Positions 30,973 to 39,369 of a DNA stretch of 41,633 nt are shown one piece after another (position 1 is the first letter of the stretch; every line of letters starts with the position of its first letter). Location: positions 1 through 41,633 of the forward strand of contig DASSLR010000011.1 of the NCBI GenBank assembly GCA_035689345.1, given 5' to 3'. The notes beneath the pieces were generated by a model that saw only the letters and a list, made by a program, of their open reading frames with translations, made no database searches and was not told where the DNA came from. A program made the translations under genes and the position numbers. This DNA comes from CF-118 sp035689345 (GTDB lineage: Bacteria > Chloroflexota > Dormibacteria > Dormibacterales > Dormibacteraceae).

Positions 30973-31880
30973 ACCGTCATCTCCTCGCGGATCCAGTCCA
31001 GGACGCGCATGTTGGCGATCGACTCGTCGAGCGTGACCGCCGGCTCGAGCCCGCGCATCACGCTGTCCGCGAACGATTCGACCATGAGCTGATACGGGTC
31101 GTGAGGGTCTTGCCACGCGGTGAAGGGCCGCTCGAGGTTGTACGTGCCCTTCCGCGTGACTGCGGTCAGGCCCTGCTCTTCGGCGGATTCGAAGCTGCAC
31201 CACAGCGACGCGGTGCCGCCCTCCGCAAAGTGGAGCAGCGCGCTCACGCTCATGTCGACGCCGGTGGCTCGATCCAGATGCGCGCGCGCCAGCACCGTGT
31301 CCGGCTCGCCGAGCAGCCATCGCGCCACGCTCGCCGTGTAGCAGCCGACGTCGAGCAGCGCCCCGCCCCCGAGGTCCGCCTTCATCCGGTAGTTCGCGGT
31401 GTCGGTCAGCGGAAACCCAAAGCTCGCCTGCACGTGCAGGGGTCGCTCGTCACCGCGGAGCCCGTCGATGAACTCGGCCATGCGCGGGTGGAACCGGTAC
31501 ATGAAGGCCTCCATCAGCAGCAGGCCTGACCGCCTGGCGGCGGCCGCCATCTCCTCCGCCTCGCGCGCGTTCATGCCGAGCGGCTTCTCGCACAGGACGT
31601 GCTTGCCCGCGGCGAGAGCGCGCAGGGTCCATTCGCGATGGAGGCTGTTCACGAGCGGGATGTAGACCGCCATGACCTCGGGATCGGCAAGCACTTCGTC
31701 GTAATCGCGCGCGACCTTGGGAATCGAGTGGCGCTGCGCCATGCTCCGAGCTCGCTCCGGGTCCCGGCTGGCGATCGCAACCAGCCTGCCATTTCGAGAC
31801 TTGGTGATCGCGGGAAGCACCGCCCGGCCCGCGATCCACGCTGCGCCGAGGACACCCCAGCCCAGGCGATCGCTCGCTAT
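30969..31880 (-). CDS. Gfo/Idh/MocA-family oxidoreductase
   Basis: About 303 residues. RLGWGVLGAAWIAGRAVL is the NAD(P)-binding Rossmann start, GKHVLCEKPLG holds the family EKP motif, and GGGALLDVGCYTASVARWLLG belongs to the substrate half. It should oxidise or reduce a sugar-like compound. The start is unusual: no ATG, GTG or TTG lies near the Rossmann fold. GTG 31991 would add 37 odd residues and overlap the upstream gene by 115 nt. ATA 31880 overlaps the upstream TAG stop as ATAG and has GAGGT just before it; CTG is another option. It is last in a run with a ThuA/Gfo fusion and a glycosyltransferase. Confidence 0.9.
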   Translation of the reverse strand: MASDRLGWGVLGAAWIAGRAVLPAITKSRNGRLVAIASRDPERARSMAQRHSIPKVARDYDEVLADPEVMAVYIPLVNSLHREWTLRALAAGKHVLCEKPLGMNAREAEEMAAAARRSGLLLMEAFMYRFHPRMAEFIDGLRGDERPLHVQASFGFPLTDTANYRMKADLGGGALLDVGCYTASVARWLLGEPDTVLARAHLDRATGVDMSVSALLHFAEGGTASLWCSFESAEEQGLTAVTRKGTYNLERPFTAWQDPHDPYQLMVESFADSVMRGLEPAVTLDESIANMRVLDWIREEMTV

Positions 31881-33514
31881 ATGTCGACCTCGAGGCGCGC
31901 ACCCGCCTGGGCGATGGAATTCGTCGCCGCCTCCATCACGGCCACGGTGCGCCGCGCTTCCTCCGGCGAGACCACGAGCGGCTCGTCCCACGCAAGGTGG
32001 TCGGCGAGGTTGCGGTAGAAGCCGTGCTCGTCACGCGGGGCCAGCGCCAGCCGCTCCTCGTGAGAGCCACCGCCCGGCGCGGGGCGCAGCACCCTGACGC
32101 GCGCAGGGGCGTCGGCCGGCGGATTGGCGTCCTCCCTCCAATCCCCAACCACCGCACCTCGGGTACCGAGCACGTACCACTTCGGCTTGAGCGCGCTCGC
32201 GATGTCGGACTGCATGAAGGTCGCCTGCGCGCCTCCTTCGAACGTGATGTCGACGCGCACCTGGTCGGCGTTGGTGACGTCGTGCCAGACGCGTTTGTGC
32301 GCCTGGGCCGCGACATATCGCACCGGGCCGTCGAAAAGCTGCAGCACCCAGTCGAAGTAGTGCGAGCCCCAGTCGTAGATCGTCCCGCCCGAGATCGGCT
32401 CGTGGCTGTGCCAGAAATCGCACGGATGCGAGTAGCCGCCGATGAACGACTCCATGTAGAAGAGCTCGCCGATGCGGCCGGAGCGGATCGCCTCGCGCAT
32501 CGCCAGGTAGTCGGGATCCCACCGCCTGCTCTGGTAGACGGTGAGAACCCGGCGATGCGCCGCCGCCGCGTCGATCATGCGGTCGACCTCGTCGACTTTG
32601 ATCGCGAAAGGCTTCTCGCACACCACGTGCTTGCCTGCTTCGATGGCGGCCACCACCGGTTCGGCGTGCACGCTCGGGGGCGTGCCCACGACGACGAGGC
32701 CTATCTCGGAGTCGCGCAGCAGCTCCTCCGTGGCCGCGTACGTGGTGACGCCGAGCTCGCGCGCTGCAAGCTGGCGGCGCTCCTCCGATATGTCATTCAC
32801 GGCGCGCAGTTCCAGTCCGCTCGTCGCGGCCACCGACTCGGCGTGACCGCGGGCGATGGCCCCATAGCCGATGAGGCCGACGCCGACCGGCGGCGCCGGC
32901 CTCGCCCCGGCGGCGAACATCACCGCCCGATGCACGAGCTTCTGGAAGTCGACGTCCTGATAGGTCGCGGGCGCGTGACCCAGCCCGAGCTGCACGAAAC
33001 GCCCTTCGCCATGCTGCCGCTCGTACGCGACCACCTGGTCGCTGAAACGCCAGCTCGCGCGCAGCAGGATGTTCGCGCCGGCGGGCGGCCCTTCGGACAC
33101 ATAGAGCTCGTCCTCGAAATGCATCTCGGGTGAGAGGCGCTCGGTGATCGGGTGATCGGCGGTACGGACGACGAGCTCGGTGAGCGATGCCGGCGTGCCG
33201 AGCCTCCAGCCCGCCATCTCCGCGATGGCGTCGTGCTCCGACCATGCCGCCAGCGTGCCGTGCAGCAACACGGCGCCGCCGCCGGCGCGGACGAAATCGC
33301 TCAGGCGCCGCGCCTGCTGCGGAGAGATCGGCACGTCGGCGGCAGCCAGCACCACGCGCGCGCGTCCTGGATCGAGAGAATCGATCTCGCCCGTGGCCTC
33401 GACGTCGAAATGGTGCGTGCGCTCCAGCGAGTGGAGGAGGGGACGCGCCAGGTGCGCGTAGTCGTGGGCGCGACCGGACAGGAGCGCCAGCAGCGTGAAC
33501 CGGTTGCGCCCCAT
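31877..33514 (-). CDS. ThuA-like domain fused to a Gfo/Idh/MocA oxidoreductase
   Basis: Protein of 545 residues, about 200 longer than a single oxidoreductase. Residues 1-205 resemble ThuA-like trehalose-utilisation domains with a glutamine-amidotransferase-like fold: LLSGRAHDYAHLARPLLHSL, then RAGGGAVLLHGTLAAW, MHFEDELYV, and FVQLGLGHAPATYQDVDF. Residues 207-545 are a full oxidoreductase: VGLIGYGAIARGHAES for NAD(P), GKHVVCEKPFA for the EKP motif, and GGTIYDWGSHYFDWVLQLF for the catalytic region. The two halves are often separate neighbouring genes in sugar operons, so the fusion supports a joint reaction on a carbohydrate. It lies 4 bp after the glycosyltransferase gene and overlaps or abuts the second oxidoreductase. 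Confidence 0.9.
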   Translation of the reverse strand: MGRNRFTLLALLSGRAHDYAHLARPLLHSLERTHHFDVEATGEIDSLDPGRARVVLAAADVPISPQQARRLSDFVRAGGGAVLLHGTLAAWSEHDAIAEMAGWRLGTPASLTELVVRTADHPITERLSPEMHFEDELYVSEGPPAGANILLRASWRFSDQVVAYERQHGEGRFVQLGLGHAPATYQDVDFQKLVHRAVMFAAGARPAPPVGVGLIGYGAIARGHAESVAATSGLELRAVNDISEERRQLAARELGVTTYAATEELLRDSEIGLVVVGTPPSVHAEPVVAAIEAGKHVVCEKPFAIKVDEVDRMIDAAAAHRRVLTVYQSRRWDPDYLAMREAIRSGRIGELFYMESFIGGYSHPCDFWHSHEPISGGTIYDWGSHYFDWVLQLFDGPVRYVAAQAHKRVWHDVTNADQVRVDITFEGGAQATFMQSDIASALKPKWYVLGTRGAVVGDWREDANPPADAPARVRVLRPAPGGGSHEERLALAPRDEHGFYRNLADHLAWDEPLVVSPEEARRTVAVMEAATNSIAQAGARLEVDI

Positions 33515-33518
33515 GCGG

Positions 33519-34622
33519 CTAAAGGGTACGACTCGGGGTTTTCTGGGCGATCCGGTGCAGGGCGTCTCGCGTCAGGCCGGCCGTGCGCTGCCACGTGAAC
33601 CGCTGCGCGCGCGTCCGGCCGGCGGCGCTCAGCTTTGCGCGCAGCGTCTTGTCTGTCAGCGCTCTCTCGAGGCCCACCTCGATCGCGGAGACGTCCTCCG
33701 GATCGACCAGCACCGCGGCATCGCCGGCGAGCTCCGGCAGCGCGCCGGCCGTGCTCACGACCGATGGAAGCCCTCGCGCCATCGCTTCGAGCAACGGGAG
33801 TCCGAAGCCTTCGTAAAGGCTCGGGAACGCGAGCACCGCCGCCGATTCGTAGAGGGCGCTCAGCGTCGGCTCGTCGACGTGGCCGAGATAGCGCACGCCG
33901 GGTTCGGCACGGATCTTCTCGATGGTGTCGCCGTACGCCCAGCCGGGCCGGCCTGCGATGACGAGCGGCGGCGCCAGCACGCCGCTGCGCAGGCGGCGAT
34001 AGGCGGCAAGCAGTCGGGGATAGTTCTTGCGCGGTTCGACAGTGCCGACCGCGAGGATGAAACCGGGCTGCACGCCCTCGGGCAGCGGGCCCGCGGGGAC
34101 GAGCGTCGAGACCCCCAGCGGGACGACCGACGTCTTTTCGTCGAGGCCTGGGACGTGGTACCAGTCGAGGAGGTCGACGCGCGTGCGCTCGGAGATCACG
34201 AGGACCGCCGCCGCCTGGCGCAGCGCCGGCTCGAGGATGGCGCCGAAGTACAGGCGCTGCTGCCACGGAACCTCGGCGGGCCGCAGCTTGAACGCGAGGT
34301 CGTAGACGAAGACGGCCGCGGGCGGCGCGGACCTGCTGCGCCGCGGTGGGCTCGGCCAGTACGGATAAAGGATGGCGTCGCTTTCGAGCTCGCTTTCGAC
34401 CGTGGGCAGCCAGCGCAGCTTCAATGCCAGCTCGTGGCGGTAAGGCGCGAGCACCGCCTCGCAGTCCAGGTCGCGCAGGCTCTCGGGACGCTCGCGGCTG
34501 CACAGCAACGTGTAGGTGTCGCCGTCGCGTTCGCCGACCAGCGCTCGTGTCAGCTCGGTGGCCACCGTGACCATGCCGACGCGCGGGCGCCAGCAAGCGG
34601 TCACGTCGATGGCGAAGCGCAT
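33519..34622 (-). CDS. GT4-family glycosyltransferase
   Basis: Protein of 367 residues. RFAIDVTACWRPRVGMVTVA is the N-terminal acceptor fold. FILAVGTVEPRKNYPRLLAA and the later VISERTRVDLL, LGHVDEPTLSALYESA and FPSLYEGFGLPLLEAMA carry the sugar-nucleotide domain. The EGFGLPLLE segment is the E-x7-E motif of retaining GT4 enzymes. It would add a sugar to a glycan or lipid at the inner face of the membrane. There are no membrane helices. The start ATG 34622 is immediately preceded by a dispersed repeat. It probably leads an operon with the two oxidoreductases, which could prepare or modify the same sugar. Donor and acceptor are unknown. Confidence 0.92.
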   Translation of the reverse strand: MRFAIDVTACWRPRVGMVTVATELTRALVGERDGDTYTLLCSRERPESLRDLDCEAVLAPYRHELALKLRWLPTVESELESDAILYPYWPSPPRRSRSAPPAAVFVYDLAFKLRPAEVPWQQRLYFGAILEPALRQAAAVLVISERTRVDLLDWYHVPGLDEKTSVVPLGVSTLVPAGPLPEGVQPGFILAVGTVEPRKNYPRLLAAYRRLRSGVLAPPLVIAGRPGWAYGDTIEKIRAEPGVRYLGHVDEPTLSALYESAAVLAFPSLYEGFGLPLLEAMARGLPSVVSTAGALPELAGDAAVLVDPEDVSAIEVGLERALTDKTLRAKLSAAGRTRAQRFTWQRTAGLTRDALHRIAQKTPSRTL

Positions 34623-34623
34623 G

Positions 34624-34656
34624 CCCTCACCCTAACCCTCTCCCGCTGCGCGGGCG
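34624..34656. repeat. Dispersed CCCTAACCC-type repeat, second copy
   Basis: CCCTCACCCTAACCCT (34624-34639) is identical to the element at 21994-22009. It is followed by a small CCCGC-TGC-GCGGG hairpin. It separates the kinase gene from the glycosyltransferase and would supply that gene's whole short leader, since ATG 34622 touches it. Confidence 0.75.
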
Positions 34657-34686
34657 AAGGAACACGGCGCCCTTCCCTGCGCCTAT

Positions 34687-36435
34687 CTACATCTGCACCG
34701 AGCGGATCGCGAACACGCAGTCGAACGTGCCCGACACGCAGCCGCACTCGACCTCTTCCACGTACCAATCGTTGGCGAGGCCAGCCCAGCGCAGGATCGC
34801 CTCGAGGCTCGCGATCCAGACGTGGCACGACTTGACGGGCTTGATCCGTCCGAGCGCGAACATGTTCGAGAAGTTCACCATCCAGAACTGGTCCTCGTCG
34901 ACCTGCAGCCATGCGTGCGTGTGCTCGCCACGCACGTTGTCGAGCGACTCGCAGAACGACTTCACGACGCCGGCCAGCTTGCGCTGCCTGCCCGGAACGA
35001 GCCGCCGCATCCCTCCGAGCCCGTGGCGGCCGTCGGCCAGCCATCGCTCCGTCATGCGCCGGCCCCAGGCGCGGATCGTGTCCTCGGCCTCCGCGCCGTA
35101 CAGGACCTCGAAAGCTTCGTTGAGCCGGCTCAGGTAGTCGACGGGAGTGCCCAGCTGCTCGTCGTCCGGAGGCTCTTTGTCCAGGTACTGCGCGAAGCCC
35201 GCCGTGTACGCGAGCTCGTGCCACCGGTCATGCGTGATCTCGCGCGCGGAGCGCACGGCGTTCGCCATGTAGGAGTTGAGGATGAAGCGGCCGCGCGCGC
35301 GGGCAGGCCGCACACCCATCAGCTCGAGCGTCCGCACCGCGGAGGAGGAGCCGGAGCCCGAGCTCGGCGTCGGCGGGGGTGGCGAGCCGTGCATCGTGGG
35401 CGGGATCACGCGCTGCATCGGCGGCAGGGTCTGGATCGGCGCCGCGCCTGGAGGCACCGGTGCGGATGAGGCAGCCGCGGCGCCGGCGGCGGCGGCGACC
35501 GGGGACATCGAGGGCGGCGTGGGCGGCGGCGGCGCGAGCTGTACTGAGGCGGCGACGGCCGGCGCGGCCGGCGATGGCGAAGCTGACGCGGCTGCCGCGG
35601 CGGCCGCCGAACGGCGCTGCGGCAGCTTGGCCATCTGCCCGAGCAGCTCCTTCACCGTCTGCGGTCGCTGGTTGGGATCCTTGGCGAGCACCCGCGTGAG
35701 CAGCTGATCGAGCTCGTCCGGCAGGTTCGGGTTCAGCGCCACCGCCGACGGAATCGGCGAGTTGACGGTCGAGTACGCGACCTCCATTCGATTCGCACCG
35801 ACGTAAGGCAGCCGGCCGGTCAGCATCTCGAATGTCAGAGCACCCATCGCGTAGATGTCGGCGCGCCGGTCGACGTCGTGTCCCATCACCTGCTCGGGTG
35901 CCATGTAGCCCGGCGTGCCGATGGCCAGCCCGATGGTCGTCAGGTGGGTCGGCTGGCCCGCGCCGCGCGCCAGTCCGAAGTCGGCCAGCAGCGCGCGCCC
36001 GTCGGCGTGGATGAGGACGTTGGTCGGCTTGAGGTCGCGGTGGACGATGCCCGCGTCGTGCGCGTGCTGCAGCCCGTCGCCGATCTCGCGCAGGTAGCGC
36101 CACGCGGTCAGCGTGTCGAGAGGACCGCGCTTCATGATGTCGCGCAGGGTGCCGCCGCGGATGAGTGGCATCGTCAGGTAGGCGACGCCCTCGCTCATCT
36201 CGAAGTCATAGATGGTCAGGATGTTCGGGTGGTCGAGCTTGGCCAGCGTCTTGGCCTCGGCTTCGAACCGCTTGACGAACCCTTCGTCCTGGAAGAGCTC
36301 GGGCGACAGCGCCTTCAGCGCCACCTCGCGTCCCAGCGGCTGCTGGACGGCGCGATAGACGACGGCCATGCCGCCGCCGCCGAGACGCTCGACGATCTCG
36401 TACGAGCCGAGCCGGGTGCCGGTGAGATCTTTCAT
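34687..36435 (-). CDS. Serine/threonine protein kinase with C-terminal V4R-like domain
   Basis: Protein of 582 residues from ATG 36435, which overlaps the receiver gene's TGA by 4 nt (ATGA). The kinase domain (about 1-265) is complete: RLGGGGMAVVYRA, K41, HRDLKPTNV with D134, and D152 in DFGLARG, plus the APEQVMG activation loop. A long Ala/Pro linker (about 275-360) carries no transmembrane helix, so it is a cytoplasmic kinase. The last 200 residues end in a Cys-rich module (SCHVW, VECGCVSGTFDC) that resembles the 4-vinyl-reductase/V4R ligand-binding fold. I infer a cytoplasmic sensor kinase; the ligand and substrates are unknown. Confidence 0.9.
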   Translation of the reverse strand: MKDLTGTRLGSYEIVERLGGGGMAVVYRAVQQPLGREVALKALSPELFQDEGFVKRFEAEAKTLAKLDHPNILTIYDFEMSEGVAYLTMPLIRGGTLRDIMKRGPLDTLTAWRYLREIGDGLQHAHDAGIVHRDLKPTNVLIHADGRALLADFGLARGAGQPTHLTTIGLAIGTPGYMAPEQVMGHDVDRRADIYAMGALTFEMLTGRLPYVGANRMEVAYSTVNSPIPSAVALNPNLPDELDQLLTRVLAKDPNQRPQTVKELLGQMAKLPQRRSAAAAAAASASPSPAAPAVAASVQLAPPPPTPPSMSPVAAAAGAAAASSAPVPPGAAPIQTLPPMQRVIPPTMHGSPPPPTPSSGSGSSSAVRTLELMGVRPARARGRFILNSYMANAVRSAREITHDRWHELAYTAGFAQYLDKEPPDDEQLGTPVDYLSRLNEAFEVLYGAEAEDTIRAWGRRMTERWLADGRHGLGGMRRLVPGRQRKLAGVVKSFCESLDNVRGEHTHAWLQVDEDQFWMVNFSNMFALGRIKPVKSCHVWIASLEAILRWAGLANDWYVEEVECGCVSGTFDCVFAIRSVQM

Positions 36436-36815
36436 GCGGCGTGCCCGCCTCCCACCAGCTTGTCGACCACCGCGGTCAGCTCGTTCAGGCGGAAAGGCTT
36501 GCTCAGCACGTCGTTGGCACCGGCCTCGAGGAACCGCTCGCGGTCGCCGGCCATCGAGTGGGCGCTGGCGATCACCACCACCATCCCTGGCTTTTGCTCC
36601 CTGATCACCCGCATCGCCTCGAGGCCGTCCATGCCGGGCATGGCCACGTCCATGAGGATCATGTCGGGAGCCTCCGCGAGCGCGATGTCCACAGCCTGCT
36701 GGCCGTCGGACGCCGTGAGCACGCGGTGGCCCGCCTTCTCCAGGACGCGCCGGCACAGCCGCTGAGCGACCTCGTTGTCATCCGCCACGAGCACCGTGAC
36801 GCCGGCATCAGGCAT
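36432..36815 (-). CDS. Stand-alone receiver (CheY-like response regulator)
   Basis: A 127-residue single receiver domain. ADDNEV gives the acidic pocket, D56 in LMDVAMPGMDG is the phospho-acceptor, and SKPF supplies the conserved Lys (K106). No DNA-binding or enzymatic domain is attached, so it must act by protein contact. It overlaps the histidine kinase stop by 8 nt on one side and the Ser/Thr kinase start by 4 nt on the other. Both overlaps imply coordinated translation, and they make the kinase the natural partner to which its signal could pass. Confidence 0.95.
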   Translation of the reverse strand: MPDAGVTVLVADDNEVAQRLCRRVLEKAGHRVLTASDGQQAVDIALAEAPDMILMDVAMPGMDGLEAMRVIREQKPGMVVVIASAHSMAGDRERFLEAGANDVLSKPFRLNELTAVVDKLVGGGHAA

Positions 36816-39252
36816 GGCGGAGCTGCAGCGACGGCGTCACGGCCTCTGGCGCCAGCGGGATCGTGAAATGGAACGCCGAACCGTGTCCGACCGCGCTTTC
36901 GACCCAGATCTTGCCGCCGTGCATCTCCACGATCTGCTTAACGATCGTCAGCCCGAGCCCAGTCCCGGCGATCGACTGCGCCGCGCCGCTGCGCACGCGG
37001 CGGAAGCGCTCGAACACGTGGGCGATCTCGTCGGGCGGGATGCCCAGGCCGGTGTCGGCGACGGTGATCAGCGCGTAGCCGCCCTCGGCCCGGCTGGAGA
37101 TGGTGACCGTGCCGCCCTCGGGCGAGTACTTGACCGCGTTGTTGACCAGGTTGCTCACGACCTGGATGAGGCGGTCGCGGTCGCCGGTCACGATCGGCAG
37201 GCGCGGGTCGAGGTCGGGCTTGAACTCGACCATCGACGAAGCGGTGGCGGCGCGGGCGACGGTATCGCTGAGGACCTCGTTGATGTCCACGTCCGCCATG
37301 CGGATGCTCATGCGGCCCGACTCCATGCGGTCGAGGTCGAGCATGTCTCCGATCAGCCGGTTGACGCGGTCCGCGTCATTGAATATGTATCCGCCGTACG
37401 CGCGGAGCTCGTCCTGCTCGAGTCCGCCGTCGCGGATCAGCTCGCTGAAGCCCTGGATGCCGGTGAGCGCCGTGCGGAACTCGTGCGACACGATCGAGAG
37501 GAACTCGGTCTTGGTGCGGTCGAGCTTCTCCAGGTCGCTGTTGGCGCGCTGCTGGGCGGCCAGCGACTCTTCCAGCTTGTCCTGCGTCTCGCGCACGGTG
37601 GTCACGTCCTCGACCATCAGCAGCACGTGCTCGGGCCGGCCTTTCAGGTCGGGAATGGACGCCGCCGACAGCTGCAGCCAGAGCCAGCGGCCGTCGCCCG
37701 TGGCCGCGCGCACCTGCACGCTGCCTCCGTCGCTGATGCCGGCGAGCAGGGGCGCCAGGTTCGCCCGTCCGGCGGCCAGGTCGTAGGCGCGCTGCAGCTC
37801 CGGCCAGGCCTGGTTGCGCAGGGTCTCGAGGTCGTGCCCGAGCATGTTGAGCAGCGCGGCGTTGCCTTCCACCAGCTCGCCCTCGGCGCTGATCCTGGCG
37901 ATGCCGATGGGCGCGCGCTCGAAGATCGCGCGATGGTCGGCCTCGCTTCTCTGGAGCGCCTGCGTGGTGTCGGAGCGGTGAATGAACTGCCCGATCTCCG
38001 ACCCGGCGACCGAAAGCATGGTCATGACATCGCTGTCCACATCCCGCCGGCCACGTCCGAAGAGGGCGAGGACGGCGGTGGAATCGCCTGCGAAAGTCAC
38101 GGGACTGGCCACAGCGATCGTCAGGCCGGCGCGCCGCGCGGCCTCGCCGATGAGCGATTCGCTCTGCGCCGAGACCTCCGAGTTCACCGCCGGCACGCCT
38201 GAACGCAGCGCCTTGCCCATGAGCCCGCTAGCAGCCGGCATCGCCACCAGGCGCGCTGCGCGATCGAACTCGACCACGCGCGGATCGTCGGCTTGCCATG
38301 ACTGCCGCAGTTTCAGCATCTTGCCATCGGCGTCCGGGCTCCACATCTGCGCCACGTCCCAGCCGAGCTCGGTGCAAAGCGCGCTCAGGACGGCGGGCGC
38401 GGCCTGCTCCCACGTTGCGCTCGTGGCGATCGCGTGCCGGATCGCGACCAGCGCCTCACGCACCGTCTCGGCGCGCTTGGCCGCTGTGATATCCATCTCC
38501 TGCACGAGAAGGGAGCGGGTGCCGGACGGCCCGTCGCCGAGTCGCGTCAGCGAGAGGGCGACGGGAATCGCCACTCCATCGCCGCGCACCTGCAGCGTCT
38601 CGCTCTTCCAGCCGCCGTCGCTCGCCGAGGCGACCTGCGCCAGTGCGTCCGTGATGGAGGCCGCGTAGGACTCAGCGGTCACGGCCGGCAGAGAAAGCGC
38701 AAGAAGGTCCGGCTCCGAACGGCCCAGCATCGAGCGCAGGCGGTCGTTCACGTGGAGCCACGCGCCGCGCGCGTCGACTATGCCCATCCCGATGTCCGCG
38801 TGGTCGAGGGCGACGCGCAGCCAGGCCTCGCTGTCGTGAATTTGTCGCAGCCGGCGGTCGTTTTCGGCGGCGACCGAACGCGCGTCCCGGCCGCTCAGCA
38901 CGGCGACCGCCGCCAGCAGCACCACCAGTCCGATGAGGAGCGCAAGCGCGGTGACGAGGCCCGACACGCCGGCCAGGCTCAGGCCGGTGGCGGCAAGCCC
39001 GTAGAGCGCGACCAGGCCTCCGATCTCGTATGGCGTGGCGCGGCGAACCAGTCCCTTGGTGCTCGGCGGCGGCTCTGCTGCCGACGGTTGGCCCGGGCCT
39101 GGCGACACCGGCTCAACCTCACCCCCCCTGGCAGGGCTTGCGGTGCGCAGGTGCCAAATTTTATCGGCCGATAGGTCGCGCTCAGCCGTCTTAAGCGCTG
39201 GTTCGTTTTCTGGGAGCGGCAGGGCGCTTGCGCCGTCTCCGTGAAGCCCCAC
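36808..39252 (-). CDS. PAS-GAF-PAS sensor histidine kinase
   Basis: Protein of 814 residues from GTG 39252. Two membrane helices (about 74-118) precede a PAS-like domain (about 140-260), a GAF-like domain (about 270-430), a second PAS-like domain (about 440-560), the dimerisation/H-box (H590 in SIVSHEFRTA), and the ATPase domain (NNAVKYS, DTGLGIP, GTGLGLTIVKQ). It would autophosphorylate and pass phosphate to the receiver encoded next. The first 47 residues look non-protein-like and contain a promoter-like AT-rich stretch with a palindrome (39162-39173). GTG 39111, after GAGG, is a possible true start; the domains are unaffected. Confidence 0.93.
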   Translation of the reverse strand: MGLHGDGASALPLPENEPALKTAERDLSADKIWHLRTASPARGGEVEPVSPGPGQPSAAEPPPSTKGLVRRATPYEIGGLVALYGLAATGLSLAGVSGLVTALALLIGLVVLLAAVAVLSGRDARSVAAENDRRLRQIHDSEAWLRVALDHADIGMGIVDARGAWLHVNDRLRSMLGRSEPDLLALSLPAVTAESYAASITDALAQVASASDGGWKSETLQVRGDGVAIPVALSLTRLGDGPSGTRSLLVQEMDITAAKRAETVREALVAIRHAIATSATWEQAAPAVLSALCTELGWDVAQMWSPDADGKMLKLRQSWQADDPRVVEFDRAARLVAMPAASGLMGKALRSGVPAVNSEVSAQSESLIGEAARRAGLTIAVASPVTFAGDSTAVLALFGRGRRDVDSDVMTMLSVAGSEIGQFIHRSDTTQALQRSEADHRAIFERAPIGIARISAEGELVEGNAALLNMLGHDLETLRNQAWPELQRAYDLAAGRANLAPLLAGISDGGSVQVRAATGDGRWLWLQLSAASIPDLKGRPEHVLLMVEDVTTVRETQDKLEESLAAQQRANSDLEKLDRTKTEFLSIVSHEFRTALTGIQGFSELIRDGGLEQDELRAYGGYIFNDADRVNRLIGDMLDLDRMESGRMSIRMADVDINEVLSDTVARAATASSMVEFKPDLDPRLPIVTGDRDRLIQVVSNLVNNAVKYSPEGGTVTISSRAEGGYALITVADTGLGIPPDEIAHVFERFRRVRSGAAQSIAGTGLGLTIVKQIVEMHGGKIWVESAVGHGSAFHFTIPLAPEAVTPSLQLRHA
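39162..39173. promoter_or_regulatory. Palindrome next to a possible internal -10 box
   Basis: TATCGGCCGATA is a perfect 12-bp palindrome. On the minus strand, TAAAAT (39158-39163) follows at once and could be a -10 box giving a start about 40 nt before GTG 39111. It lies inside the longest open frame of the histidine kinase. Confidence 0.4.
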
Positions 39253-39299
39253 TGGCCAGCGATTGAATACAAACGCGCAGATCTAGCGCCAAATAACAC

Positions 39300-39317
39300 G
39301 CGTTTGCATGCAAACGC
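39300..39317. promoter_or_regulatory. Perfect 18-bp palindrome between divergent kinase genes
   Basis: GCGTTTGCATGCAAACGC is completely self-complementary. A related half-site, CAAACGCG, occurs about 30 bp away at 39270-39277. Together they suggest a dimeric regulator bound in the gap between the two histidine kinase genes. Confidence 0.65.
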
Positions 39318-39369
39318 CGGAATCCGGCCTAAAGCTGGCCTTAGCTCTTGATAAGCTGCGGCGGCGAAC

